Shown one piece after another: positions 21,118-33,396 of a stretch of 64,000 nucleotides of DNA. A model generated the notes under the pieces. That model saw only the letters and a program-made list of their open reading frames with translations, was not told the DNA's origin and made no database searches. The DNA is from Rhizopus arrhizus. Lineage: Eukaryota > Mucoromycota > Mucoromycetes > Mucorales > Rhizopodaceae. Every line of letters starts with the position of its first letter. Within the stretch, counting starts at the first letter, position 1. The stretch spans positions 372,001-436,000 of the forward strand of contig JAKZZE010000004.1 in NCBI GenBank assembly GCA_024220505.1, read 5' to 3'. A program made the translations under genes and the position numbers.

Positions 21118-23136
21118 TTATTTGGTTGCAGCAGCAAAGTCTCGAATACTACTTAAACCCAAGGCTGATCCGGTCAAACTTGCACTTGTAGCATACTGTA
21201 TCTTTACTTGAACATAATCTCCTTTCTTCAGTGGTTTATCAGACTGAACAAATACCTTGTGACCTCCATCTGTTCTTCCGCTTGATTTTGTCTCTATTCC
21301 ATACTTTGTCTTGGGCTTGTCTGAATCGATCAGCACAAGTTGTGTACTGCCAATCAGATTTTGATTCTTGATGGATGCCTGTCTGTGAAAAGTACTTACG
21401 ATCTCTTGTAATCTTTTACTTTTTATTGTCTCTTCCACATCATCCACATATTTACGATGAGCATGGGTCTTTTCTCTCATACTTTTTTTTTTGTTTAAAA
21501 AACACAATCTGTACAACATCTTAACATTTACCTGTAAGCAAACATAAAGGCCATATCATACTTTACTCTTTCCATCAAGTCAACCGTATCTCTATGTTCT
21601 TGCTCTGTCTCTCCACAGAATCCAGTGATAAAATCACTACTGATCCAAACATCTGGTATAATTTTTCTCATTTGTTCCACAAGATCAAAATAGGCTTCCC
21701 TTGTATATCCTCTACGCATTCTCTCAAGTACCGAGTTACTGCCTGACTGGATTGGAAGATGAATCGAGTTACAGATATTGGGTCGTTCTGCGATCAGATG
21801 TAACAGGTCTGTAGGAAAATCTTTGGGATGGGGTGAAGTGAATCGGATACGCATCTCTGGATCAATCTGACTCACTTTATCCAGTAATTCAGTAAAACGT
21901 CGACCTCCCTCTTTACGTTTATAGATTGTTTTAAATCCAGGATTACTCAAATCAGATCCAATGTTTTTGCTTGACATGAAATAGTTTGATTCGGATGTGT
22001 CTCTATAAGCTATCATCATTGACTATAAATAAATTGTATCATCCTCACATAAACTACTCACAATTGACATTTTGACCCAACACGGTCACTGAATGAAACG
22101 ATTAATCTTTTATCTACCTATCCTCCTCCTCCTCCTTACCTTCCTTGACACCTTGATCACTTAAATATCTTACTTCATCCAAAATAGAATCAATCGGCCT
22201 ACTTCGTTCATTCCCTCTTGTAAATGGCACGATACAAAACGCACACATATTGTTGCATCCTCTCATGATCGATACCCAACCAGACACATTGTCCGTATCC
22301 AAACGCATGGGCATCACGTCTGCATAGGTTTCATCGGCCGATAACATCACATTGGCCACACCCCCTTCATATTCATCTTCTGCCAGTGAGATAAGATGAG
22401 GAATGGATCGATAACCATCCGGTCCACACACGATATCCACCAGTCTATCTTCTTCTAACAATTTACTCTTTAATCTCTCTGCCATACACTACGAGGAAAC
22501 TTTAGTTGTTGTTTTATACATCTAAGGTCTATTTACACCCAATACACCCACAACAGGAGGACTGTCCACGTTGATCTTTGTCTTGTAGTGACGTAAATAT
22601 TTCAAACGTTCCCAGATCCTAACTTCTGCATTATCTCTAATAGCACACTGGGATGGATTAGTCTCTGATAGAACATGCCTCAGGACTTACAGTGACAAGA
22701 AAGACAACATTGGCTTGGTCTATATCACTTGTTCTTTCATATCCAGTCTTGGTCATGATCGCATTCAATATTTCTGTATCATTCACATTCATCTGTGAAA
22801 AAAAAAGGGGGGTGAGTGACAAGAAATATCAAAAGGTACACACTTTACTTGACAACCATACACTTCAATATAAAACTTTTTTCCTTTTCCTAAATGCTCA
22901 GAGTGTGCTTGAAGGTAGGGAATCCGGTCGGGTTGAATCAAGGCAGCATCGATCGGTTTGTTCTTTTGAGTAGAAGCTAGAAAATCACTAAAGGAAGGGG
23001 ATTTGTTGTCAAAGATCAATCTCTTTTTGGCCGTTTTGGTTTCCGGTATCCGTTCTGCAGCATGAGTTGAAGTCGCCAGCGAACGACGGCAGTAGGTTGA
23101 AAGACGAGAAAGTGATCGTGGACGGATGGGAAACAT
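21118..23136 (-). CDS. CDK5RAP1: CDK5RAP1/MiaB-type tRNA methylthiotransferase
   Basis: At least five exons. The start [14 protein letters not shown] is Arg/Ser-rich without acids, as in a mitochondrial presequence. The UPF0004 domain follows with cysteines in [15 protein letters not shown] and GVLGCMAERL. The radical-SAM domain has CNNMCAFC (C-x3-C-x2-C), HLPIQSGS and [11 protein letters not shown]. The C-terminal TRAM-like domain includes [15 protein letters not shown]. The enzyme adds a 2-methylthio group to isopentenyl-A37 of tRNAs. Long open segments are 22789-23136, 22114-22485, 21528-22019 and 21118-21519, with a further exon near 22550-22780. The start codon lies 177 bp from the divergent G-alpha gene, so a shared promoter is likely. 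Confidence 0.92.
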
Positions 23137-23313
23137 GTAAAGTTTTTTTATTTTTTTTTTTTATTTTTTGCCTTTATCAATAGACCTCCCCCCCCGAGAT
23201 TGACAGGTGGCTTGTCTTACGGTCCTTGTTGTGTGTAACATGATTGGATGCATAAAAATTCAAGGATTGAACCTCCACCATTTTCTTTTTTTTTCTTATC
23301 TGTTTTATACAAC

Positions 23314-24633
23314 ATGGGTGTTTGTATCAGTCTGTGTTCACAAGATAAAAAGGATGATTCAGAATATAGAAAGAGTAGAAGTATTGATAAACAAATCAAG
23401 TCAGATGAAAAGAAGATGAAGAGTGAAATAAAGATGTTGTTGTTGGGTAAAGAATAAGATGTGTGGGACAAGTGTTGATCAAAAGGGAATAGGTGCAGGA
23501 GAGTCTGGGAAATCAACCTTGTTAAAACAGTTGAGGTTGATCCACACAGCTGGATTTGATGCAGAAGAGCGAGAGAGTTATAGGGCGGTGGTGTTTTCTA
23601 ATATCATTATGGAAATGCAAACTCTGTTTGAAGCGATGAGACTGTTGAATATATCTTTTGAAGAGGAGAGTAATAAGGTAAATGATTGGATTGGGAATAG
23701 ATCCTGTTGTTTACAGCTTTCAAATAGAACTATGTCTCTCAGGTACAGCGGGCTGAACTATTAAAACCTGGAGAACCTTATGCAAGCTCACTTTTAGAGC
23801 CACTAAAGCTATTATGGAAAGATGCAGGCATACAGCATGCTAGAAATGAAGCAAGCTCTCTGTTTGTTTTACATGACAATGCAGCCTAGTAAGTCATGAA
23901 GGATGTTAGGAATACATATTAAGCTTGCCTTAGCTTCTTTGAACAACTGGATAGATTCTGGAAATCAGATTATATACCAACGGATCAAGACATCCTGAGA
24001 TGTAGAGCAAAGACAACTGGCATTACTGAAACCATCCTTCACATCGGTTCTTTAACTTACCGTATGCTTGACGTAGGAGGACAAAGAAGTGAACGAAAAA
24101 AGTGGATTCACTGCTTTGAAAATGTGACGGGTATTTTATTTGTCGTTGCCATCAGTGGTTATGATCAGTGTTTGGTGGAAGATAAAGATGCAGTAAGCTT
24201 TTTTTTTTTTAAAAGAGAAATCAAGTGGTGGATAACGCTGTGTGGATAGAATCAAATGCGTGAATCACTTTTATTGTTTGATAGCATTTGTAATTCAACA
24301 TGGCTCAATAAGGCATCCATGATTTTATTTTTAAACAAGATTGATATCTTTAAGCAAAAGATCTTGGTTTCACCTGTTTCCAAATGGTTTCCGGATTTTG
24401 AAGGTAAGAAGGAGAGAAGAAGAGGATGAGAATAACGAGTTGTAGGTGATGATGGTAGTTATGATGAAACGATCGGTTATTTCAAAAGAAAATTTGAAAG
24501 TCTAAATCGAAACCCAAGTAAACTGTTATATACGCACTGTACGGATGCTACGGATACAGGTCTTTTGGAACATGTGATGGAGGCAGTGACAGATACTGTT
24601 TTGAATGAAAATCTGAATACTTTGATGCTGTAA
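23314..24633 (+). CDS. Heterotrimeric G-protein alpha subunit
   Basis: Six exons (23314-23446, 23493-23677, 23743-23888, 23934-24192, 24250-24403, 24446-24633) keep frame and give 354 aa, normal for the family. The N-terminus MGVCIS has Gly2 for myristoylation and Cys4 for palmitoylation. GTP-binding motifs: GAGESGKST (P-loop), RCRAKTTG (switch I, with the Arg and Thr), [12 protein letters not shown] (switch II), NKID (base recognition) and TDATDT. It relays receptor signals at the plasma membrane, in fungi usually cAMP or mating/MAPK control. The C-terminus (LNTLML) lacks the pertussis-toxin cysteine. Which fungal GPA class it belongs to I cannot say. Confidence 0.95.
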
Positions 24634-25050
24634 TTATTTTGTATATTTATTATTATTTATCCCCCCCTCCTAGACAATTCATCCCCTAGTAAAAGCCATC
24701 TTCTTTTATCATTCTTTTATTTTCAAAACTCATTTTGGTCTTTTAGACAGAAACGAGCAGCTTTCTTGGGATACTCAAAAAGGGTCGAGTGATCTTTATG
24801 GCTGTGAAGAAAAATGGCTGGTATGTTTGAAATACACAGCCATACGGAATAATAATATTAAAAAAAAGAGAGTAGGAAGGAGGATTGTATTGAGGCCTTG
24901 TTTCTTTCATTCAATGCCATGTATTACTTTTATAAAAAAAAAAAAAGAAAAAAGAAAAAAAAAAAAAAGATGGCCAAGAAAGGTGAGGGAGGGATCATTT
25001 TATAAAGTGAGGGGAAAAAAAGGGGAGAAGTAGAAAGGTTGAAGAGAAAA

Positions 25051-26381
25051 TTAAAGCAGTGTATAGGCCAAGCCAAGCACGACAGAAGCAGTAACGAGTT
25101 GGATAGGACGAAGAGAGAGACCGTGACTGATGGGATCAAATGGATTCTTGTTGGGAGAATTGACTTTTTGGTTATTGGTGTTTCCACCCAAAGGATTTTG
25201 ACCCAAGGTAGGCACCATTTGGTCCTCTTGCATACTAGCAGAACAACTCCAGGCTGTTCCCTTGACGATACCGTCTCCTTTCAACTTGCGTTCCAGGTCT
25301 GGACAGGCCAACTTGGATGAGGTGGTCTGGATACGCATGCCACCACGCACGTCCTGAAGGGCAGGAAGTGAATAAGCATCAAAACTGCCTGCGAGATCAC
25401 AGGTACCATGGATTTCGGCCAGGGCAGGAAAGCCGTCGATGGCCTTGAGTTCCGAGTTGTTACCGATCGCGAGGGCCCCACTGACCAGACGGAGGCTGCT
25501 GAACGATGTCTCGGCCAGCTTGTGATTGTTGGCGACGGTAAAGGTACCCCCGATCGATTGAAGGGAATCGATCTTGAGCGAATCAAATTCGTTTTCGTGA
25601 AAGGAAAGATCGGATCGAACGGTGGTCAAGGCAGAGAGGGTCAGCTTGGCCAGGTTGAGGATGGTCGCTGTCTTGAGCGTTTCTAGATTGGGTGCCTATG
25701 AAGAAGATGAGGAGAGAGAAAAGAAGGGGTGGACATACATCAAAGCTCAAGGCACGGTTGTTGCCAAGGATCATGATCTCACTCGCTTGCTTGACAGAAG
25801 AGAAATCAAAGGATTTCATGTAATTGTTATTATTCAGCGTGAAGGACCCGATCGATTCAGGTTTGAATCCATCCACTTTGGGTGCCCTTGTGTCCTCGAT
25901 CGTCATGCTACCCACCTTGACCAGGCCAGAAGGAAATTGGATACTTTCGAGCGCGGGCAGGACAGAGAGGGTCATGCTGGCCGCTTCCGTCAACTGAGGA
26001 AAGTCGGCCTTGGAAAGGATGGTATGATTGGCAATCTTGATCGCACCTTGAACCGTCTTGAGTTGTGGAGCGCTAAAACTGCCGAGTCCAGGATTACCGG
26101 ATAAGATCAAGTCACCCGTGATGCTTTCGATACCTTCCATACGAAGGGCAGGTGCGGGACCCACGTTTTGGATGGTGATGGTACCTTGAAATGTCTTGCA
26201 GTGCTTGATGGCCGTCAAGTCCACTTGATTCAAGATGCTCAGGCTCTTGTCACAACTAGGATCGGCTGTGAAAAAAAAAAATATGAATTCATCTTGTTTT
26301 GATGTTTGATGATTTACCTGCTAAAACAGTAGATGCAAATAATGTTGCAAGTACAATCGTATTCAAAGAGATTTGTTTCAT
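25051..26381 (-). CDS. ECM33: ECM33/SPS2-family GPI-anchored cell-wall protein
   Basis: Three exons (26381-26318, 26265-25739, 25695-25051; introns 52 and 43 nt) keep frame and give 411 aa. It starts with a signal peptide (MKQISLNTIVLATLFASTVL). The body is made of receptor-L-domain repeats (LILSGNPGLGSFSAPQLKT, FTLNNNNYMKSFDFSSVK, LAIGNNSELKAI). A Cys pair near the C-terminus (ACPDLE, WSCSAS) precedes an Asn/Ser/Pro-rich stretch and a hydrophobic tail, the layout of a GPI-anchored protein. The family supports fungal wall integrity. Residue composition and lengths match ECM33. The intron after the signal peptide falls at the exact cleavage region. Confidence 0.88.
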
Positions 26382-26785
26382 TCAATTTTTTTTTTTAAAA
26401 AAAAAAAAAGAAAAGGAACTTTCTTTTGGATTTCCTTTTGGTATTTGAAAACTAAAGAATGTAAAGTGACCAGATTGAAAATAAACATTTCAAACTTGCT
26501 TCATCCTCAATCATTCCCCCTTTTTTTTTTTCCTATCGCATCGAAATGAAAGGTGGCAAAAAGTAAGATGAGATTCACTGATCACAAAAAAAAGTTTCCC
26601 ACAAATACCGTTCCCAAAAGAACCTCGTTTTACACAAGAACTTGTCACATGATTTCAAATGAAAACAATCAAGACAACGCCTGTTTTAAATTAGAAAGGG
26701 CGTAATACAATCTTGTCATCCATCATTTAAAAGAGCCTTTTTTTTTGTTTTTTTTTTTTTTTTTTTCTTTTTTCTTTTTCTTTGA

Positions 26786-27073
26786 ATGCCATCCACTGCC
26801 AAATATACAACTGAGGATCAAATGGTTTATTTAGACTTGACCTGCAATCGATCCAAAGGACAAGAAAATGAACAAGAAAAGATGTTGTGCTCTACTCATG
26901 ACTGCGCAGAAACAATGATTTATTCTTTTGTAGACAATTCACCCCATGTGGCTGATTTACTTTGGTCGAAACAACAGCTTGGTCAAAGTGAATTCTTAAA
27001 GTTAACACCAGAAACAGAGGATGAACATCACGTCATCCATCCTTCATCTTCCACGCATACTCTTTTACAATAA
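26786..27073 (+). CDS. Small acidic hypothetical protein
   Basis: 95 aa in one exon after a long T-rich leader (26740-26780), which resembles promoters of other genes here. It has four Cys, one C-x4-C (CSTHDC), and is acidic overall. I recognise no domain. Its stop is 4 bp from the stop of the convergent SWIB gene, as expected of compact fungal gene pairs, which supports a real gene. The start may be an internal Met if an upstream exon exists. Confidence 0.45.
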   Translation: MPSTAKYTTEDQMVYLDLTCNRSKGQENEQEKMLCSTHDCAETMIYSFVDNSPHVADLLWSKQQLGQSEFLKLTPETEDEHHVIHPSSSTHTLLQ

Positions 27074-27077
27074 TTTA

Positions 27078-27759
27078 TTAAAAAGAGAAATCTTCGATAA
27101 TAAAAGAAAAATCACTAAACGTCTCCTTCTTTTCTACCTTCTTTGTCAAATGAGCTGTGAGATCTCTGTTCATTCCAAAACTATTCACTCTGTCTTTTTG
27201 AAAGATGGATCTCAAGTTATTGTCACATAAAATAAAACGTCGATCTGCTGGATCTTGCAGTTGGTTTGTTTTGATATAAGTCCATAACCTTTTGACTATC
27301 TCTGGTCTCGACAACTAAGTTTATCAATCAATACCCCCCCTTCTTCAATCGTTTTCTTCTTACTTCTTTATCTCCACCCATAATCACAGACAAGGATGCA
27401 CTCAAGATCAGTGGTTTACTTAAACCCGTATTCCTTTTTGGTTTTGGAGGTGCATTTGGATCTTCTACTTGCTGACCACTCTTCTTCTTCTTTCTTTTCT
27501 GTCTCTTTACTTTTTTACCAGATTCGGCATGATTCACAGGTTCTTGGTGTAACAAGGATGGATAAAATTCGGTAGGAGTCATGGTATCTAATGGATCATA
27601 TGTGTTTAATAACATGGATTCATTTGTATTCATAAAATGAGGATTGATTTCCCAAGGATATAAATCTATTCAACCCCATCAAATCATTATTTAATTATTA
27701 AAAGCAGTTTAAATCATTTTACTGGATATCAAATCATCCTCATTCACAAGATTGTTCAT
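27078..27759 (-). CDS. SWIB/MDM2-domain protein (UAF30/TRI1-like)
   Basis: Three exons (27759-27723, 27665-27364, 27314-27078; introns 57 and 49 nt) keep frame and give 191 aa. A basic linker (KKVKRQKRKKKKSGQQ) is followed by a SWIB domain: DPNAPPKPKRNTGLSKPLIL, then after the intron LSRPEIVKRLWTYIK, NQLQDP and RFILCDNNLRSIF. SWIB proteins act in chromatin or Pol I transcription. The DEK_C domain usual at the N-terminus of UAF30/TRI1 is not visible, so this is a short form. The first exon was found by requiring an in-frame join to LYPWEINPHF. Confidence 0.82.
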
Positions 27760-27839
27760 CACAAAAATAAAAATTAAAAAGAAAAAAGAGAGAGAAAGGG
27801 ATTTCTTTTTTTTTTTTTTTCTTTTGTAGCAAACATGCG

Positions 27840-30800
27840 GCTCATCACCTACTCTCATTCGCTCTCTCTTTCCCCCCCCCCCTTTTTTTTATTATTATTT
27901 TTAATTCGCTAAAAAAGACGCTTTTCTGTGATCCTTTATGTAAAAACGACATCTACCGCTTTTTTCATCATACCAACCCTGCACAGTTCTCTAAAACTTA
28001 CGATCTGCATCCACGACGGATATCATCGAATCGTTCCGCATCTCATCTTGACCAAAGACTCTTCCACTGCATTCTTACCTGTCTCTTGCCCCAGAGTTTA
28101 CCCTTCCGTGATTTTCAGCTTCCACTCATTTCGACCAAAAAGGATGAAAACCAAAATGAGGGGGGGGAACATGACGTTTTTTTTTATTTGTTTAAACGTG
28201 TGAAAGAGTGATTTGTCACAATGATACCAATAGGCATTCACCTGCAAAAAACACTGCTTTATAAAAAGACAGAGACGGTCTGGACCGACTTTAGATGAAC
28301 GCAGTGAATAAAATAGGACGAAATGGTTAAGACAAAGCAATTTTTATTTCCAAAGTGAAATAACTTTTTTAGACAAAGTCACTTTATTTGACATGGTACA
28401 ATCCATTTGTATGGCTATCTCACTCTCTGCTGGTACACCTTTTCCAAAAGGCTTTTGAGTGTCTAATCCACCCTTGACGGTCGCTGTCTGGCAGACTACA
28501 AGAATACGAGACGTAAGTTTGATCTCCTTAGTCACTGAGTTTCTTTTCATTTTCTTCAAACACTCTTTTACAGAATGTAAGAAAGTGGAGGGGCGACATA
28601 AAGGCTTGTAACAAATGAATCCTACAATTATCCATAGCGGTGAAAAAGACATTTCTTGGCTTAAAAAAAAAAAGAGCGGATGTAATCTTGATGTCTGTAG
28701 TCTACAGAAGCTAAAGGACATAGGGGATGGATAGGGTCTTGAGGATACGTGTCGTTTTACCTCTGTTCATTCTACAAATGTTCCTCTCCCATGTTTATAC
28801 CTTTGATACGTTTTCTCAGTCTTGTATTCTATAAAGAACACTTTTGTCTTTGCAAACCTAGTGATTTTTTGAATACCAAAGAGGCGTGCCTTAATTTATG
28901 AATCCTGGAGGTACATGTTTATTTAAGACCAGTTTCATACTTTAGTCACCTTGGACACATCACTTTTTGCTCTACAAATCACCAACTGCTCTTGAAATGC
29001 GCTTTGCAGAAAGCATGAAAAAAGAAAAAGAGCCTAGTTACCTTGATTCACCTGTTATGCATCTATCCTGTTTGCAAGTCTGTCATGTATAAAGGGACAA
29101 GTCTCAGAGAACATGTATCAAAAAAAGATAAAACTCCATTCTTCTTTTGTGACACTTGCCTTGGCATTCAAATCATATCGAGCAAACAATTCTACATATG
29201 CTTCAGAATCTAAAGGCTCAAGGATAAAAAAAAATGGGTAGAGCTCATCAGTACATTGAACTTAACGTTGATGATGCGTAAGATAAGATGAAAGCATTAA
29301 ATAAGGTTTTCGATAGAAAAATCAAAGTACAAGCAACGATGGGGGTGTGATCAGAATAGGAATCATCACTATTCTTTATGAAGAGAATGACAGATAAAGG
29401 CCTTTGATGATACAGTGATTTGAAAATCAGACAAGTATTTTGGAAATAGGGTCTCCATCCTGTGGTGGATGGCTTAATGACAGAAGACATGTCAAGTCAT
29501 CAACCTTTCTTTTTCTCAACTTTCGTCTTGGGAGCAAGGTCACTCGTTGCATATTGCTTAGAGTCATATGAAGCCCATTTGTAATCACTGTCATGTTGAT
29601 GATCATTCACGGATGAACTGCCCAGTTCTGTTTTGTAAAAAAGAAAAGCTTGATTCATCTGTGAACATTCTGATGTCTCTTGGAATCAAAAGAGAAAGCA
29701 AACTGCGATAAACCATTCTGGGATGATGAGAACTAAGGTAGAGCAGATGAAGACTGAATAAGAAGCGCTCGTATTGAATAGTCCTCAAGAAATGGATGCT
29801 AAAATAAAAAAAAGAAAATAAACTCGACAGCATCCGTAGTAAAAGATGAGTTTTGGAGGGTCACTAGACTCAGTAGATGAAGATAATTGGCAGCAGTAAC
29901 TTATCTCCTTCCCTCTTCAAAGTGATAGAAATTCAAAAAAAGAAAAATTGACAGAAAAGAAGCCATCAAGAGGTTACTGCATCCACTTGTCACAGTGAAT
30001 AACCTCTCTCTATGAACATGTAGAAATCTAATCATTCGGAAACATTTACACCTACTTTGACTGTAGAAAGAGTCTAAAAAAAAAAAAAAAAAAAAAAAAG
30101 TCTTTTTCGACAACTGTTTAAAAGAAAATGGGTAGTAGGTTGCTTTTGTGTGTCAACATGATACAAGTGTTTTCTTTGAAATGATCTTTTAGATGTGAAT
30201 CCTCTTTTTTTTTTTTTTTTTTTGACTCAGCCCCAATCATACCATGACTTGTCAAAATAACAATCTTCCTAGTTATTCATGTCCTAATCAAGTTGGGTTA
30301 TGCAAGCATACCCTGCTTGTTTCAAGTATAAAAAGAATTCCTTACAGGGCTAACATTGTTCATTTTTTATTGTCTCAGTGAACTGGTAATTGATGTAGTT
30401 GATAAGAATTGACTTCAACTCATTCACCACTCATCCCTTTTTGAGTCTGAAAATGAGATGTGGGCTGCTTAAAATCATCTGGGTTACAGAATCACTTTTT
30501 TTTTTTGTAGGACCCTTTTGACAACATGATGTAGTCAAGCTCTGAGACTCCTTGGTCGATTCAGAAGAAAGAGGTGTCCTCTGCATATTGAGATTGGGAG
30601 TTTACAGTGGATGGTGGTTGCTCTTTACAAGTGACACACACACCACAATCTCACTCAGTGACTTGTATCATTTACTGTCATGTAAGATTTCTTTTTGAAA
30701 TGCTGCCAAAACCAAACAAAGACCTGTCTATTTTACACATCTTGCTTTTATCGCCACCTCAACCTGTTTCTCTCAGCTTGAGTGGATGAAAAGGAGCGGA

Positions 30801-31040
30801 CCAAGAAGCAGAGTGATTTGAAGTGAATTGGTCTTGATATCCTATTCACATCCATCGTTCAATTTGTACTTTATGCCTCATCTTGAAATCATTTGTATTC
30901 ATCCTCTACTGTTTTCGCTTATTCTTTTCTAATTTTAAGCTTATTCTTTTATGCAACTCAATTTCAATTGGGTTTTTTTTTTTCCAAAAAAAAAAAAATC
31001 GTTCGATCTGCTACAAACGCCGCTCGCTCAATTGTTTGGT
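27840..31040. other. 3.2-kb gene-poor stretch, possible untranslated transcripts
   Basis: Long tracts of non-AT-rich sequence without a convincing frame. ORFs of 60-125 codons at 27928 (plus), 28344 (minus), 29248 (minus) and 30607 (plus) have no motifs and no supporting joins. It contains several T-runs and C-runs. It is more balanced in composition than other intergenic regions, so non-coding RNA or decayed genes are possible. Confidence 0.5.
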
Positions 31041-31107
31041 TTAAATGTTCCCATTTCATCCCCCTCTCTCTCTCTTTGTCTTTCTCTCCTTTGTTACATT
31101 TCTCTTT

Positions 31108-32739
31108 ATGGCCATCATCTCCACCTTAATTTCCGAAACTTCCTTGTCAAGTTTACTTTATAAAGCCTTCGTGTTCCTAACAACTTACTATGTCATTCAT
31201 CTTTTATCTCAGTTTGTAAGTAACATGAAGCCTTTAAAGCAAAATGATTGATTTTTTTTTTTTCCACAGCTTAAACCAAAAGATCCAAAGGCGGTACCTC
31301 TCATTCCATCATGGATCCCTTTCTTTGGCAATGCGATCGAGTTTGGAAAGTAAGAGAAAGCAAAGGATTCTTTTTGTTCTTTTTGTTCACACACCTTGAA
31401 TAGAAATCCCATCGAATTCCTTCAAACCTGTCAAAAAAAATATGGCGACGTGTTCACCTTTCGGCTCTTGAACAAGCGCATCACGGCCTGCTTAGGACCC
31501 GACGGTAACCAATTCGTGTTCAATGCGAAACAAGAGGTCGCTTCGGCAGCAGCGGCCTATAACCACATGACCAAGTATGTGTTTGGAAATGATATCGTGT
31601 TTGACACAGCCCACAGTATCTTTATGGAGCAAAAGAGGATGATCAAGAGCGGACTGAACATCGAGGCCTTTCGAAAAGATGTGCCGCTGATCATTGAGGA
31701 ATGCGACGCGTTCTTTGATCAGCTGGAGCCTGAGGGTGAAATGGATCTTTACAAGATGTTTGGTACTTTGATCATCTATACTGCCTCCCGTACCCTGCTG
31801 GGTCCCGAGATCCGTCAAGCGCTCGACAGTGGTGTGTCTGAGCTCTACTATGACCTCGACCAAGGCTTTCGACCCATCAATTTCATGTTTCCCAATTTAC
31901 CCCTGCCCTCGTACCGTCGTCGAGATGAAGCAAGAGAGAAGCTAGCGAGGATCTATGCGGATATCATTCAGAAAAGAAGACAGAGCGAGCGCAGGGAGAG
32001 TGACCTGCTTCAGACCTTGATCGAGGGCCGTTATAAGGATGGCTTAGCCCTCCCGGACGCTCAGATCTGCGGTATCTTGACGGCTGCTCTCTTTGGTGGT
32101 CAGCATACCTCTTCCACCACCGCGTCCTGGGCCATACTCGAGCTCGCCCAGCGTCCGGACATCCTCCAGGCCCTTCGTCAGGAGATGATCACCCAGTGTG
32201 GATCGCTCGAGGTCGATTTCACCTATGATCATCTCGAACGATTGACCTTGCTGGAACATGTCGTCAAGGAAACCCTTCGTCTTCATCCTCCCATCTTCAA
32301 CATGATGCGTCGTGTCGTCGCCCCCAAATGCGTCTTTTCCGGACGCGAGATCCCTCAAGGGGATTATCTCCTGGCCGCGCCCGGTGTCACCCAGCTCGAC
32401 CCTCACTACTTTCATCAACCGACCGTGTGGGACCCCTACCGCTGGTCTCAGCTGAAGGATCCAGTCCATCAGCTCGAACAGGGAGAGGATGCCAATGCGG
32501 ACTATGGGTTCGGTGTGGTCGGCATCTCTTCCAAAAGTCCCTTTCTTCCCTTTGGTGCCGGACGTCATCGTTGCATTGGTGAAAAGTTTGGTTATCTTCA
32601 ACTCAAGACGATCATCGGTACCTTTGTCAAGCGATTCGATGTAGAACCCTTGACTCACACTGTGCCAAAACCAGATTATACATCCATGGTGGTCATACCT
32701 GAAAATAGTCATATTCGTTATAGAGCTAGAAAGCAGTAA
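31108..32739 (+). CDS. CYP51: Lanosterol 14alpha-demethylase, CYP51 (F5-type)
   Basis: Three exons (31108-31215, 31270-31349, 31404-32739) keep frame and give 507 aa. Residues 10-36 form the ER membrane anchor. P450 landmarks: I-helix LFGGQHTSSTT, K-helix ETLRLHPP, and haem loop FGAGRHRCIG with the axial Cys. The enzyme removes the 14alpha-methyl group of lanosterol or eburicol in ergosterol synthesis. In the substrate-recognition segment GNDIVFDTAH the residue aligned with the usual Tyr (C. albicans Tyr132) is Phe129, and residue 291 is Ala; I recall both as features of the mucoralean F5 paralogue linked to intrinsic short-tailed azole tolerance. The last exon is GC-richer than its surroundings, suggesting high expression. 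Confidence 0.96.
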
Positions 32740-32837
32740 ACATATTATCTATTTAATAATAAACGATCGAATCAATCCATTTGAAAATCACTTTTGCACA
32801 TCTTTTTTTATTTTTTTTTTCTTTTTAAAAAATATAC

Positions 32838-33275
32838 TCATTTCCTAAGGATTCCTTCTGGTCCTGAACTGGAATGGATTGGCACATGTTCCATAAAGTA
32901 GTGAAGACAACAAACGATACCAAAAGTCAACAGGACAAAAAAGCTAAATCGTACAAATCCATAAAGTACACCCCAAATCCACCTCACAGTGCCTGTGATC
33001 ATACTATAGACCGTATAGAGCGCCATCAGCATCAACAGAAGACTTAAAAAACTGTATTCTGCCAGTGAAAATTCCTGAACAAAACTGTATACTTCTTGAA
33101 CAGCTTCGGGTGAACGCGCCAAGACGTTGCCTACCAAAGTCGTCACGCTGGCAAGACGATCGGGATCTGGTAAAGTGACGTTCAACTTGGCAAGCTGAAC
33201 TTGGCATACTTTATAAGCTTCTGATAAAAGAGACAAAGTGTCTTGGGTGATGTTGAAAGAGTTTACTGTGGACAT
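32838..33275 (-). CDS. Putative APQ12-like membrane protein
   Basis: 145 aa, single exon; I start at the MSTVNSF methionine, since the longer frame upstream is a poly-Lys run from a T-rich tract. The N-terminal half is soluble and helical. The C-terminal half holds two strongly hydrophobic segments (FLSLLLMLMALYTVYSMI and SFFVLLTFGIVCCLHYF) separated by RWIWGVLYGFVRF. This architecture and the aromatic pair resemble APQ12, a nuclear-envelope/ER protein needed for nuclear pore assembly and lipid homeostasis. The match is from pattern only. Its stop is about 100 bp from the CYP51 stop (convergent). Confidence 0.5.
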   Translation of the reverse strand: MSTVNSFNITQDTLSLLSEAYKVCQVQLAKLNVTLPDPDRLASVTTLVGNVLARSPEAVQEVYSFVQEFSLAEYSFLSLLLMLMALYTVYSMITGTVRWIWGVLYGFVRFSFFVLLTFGIVCCLHYFMEHVPIHSSSGPEGILRK

Positions 33276-33396
33276 TTCACAAAAGGAAAAAAAAAAGGAG
33301 AGCAAGAAAATCCCCACTTTTTTTTTTTTTTTTTTTTTTTGTTTTGCGCGCGTACGACCCGAGTCGGGAAGGATCAGGTCAAACAAAATGATTTCT

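Noticed and set aside
28344..28721. 125-aa minus-strand ORF
   Set aside because: No motif, no plausible splice extension, and a start inside a pyrimidine run.
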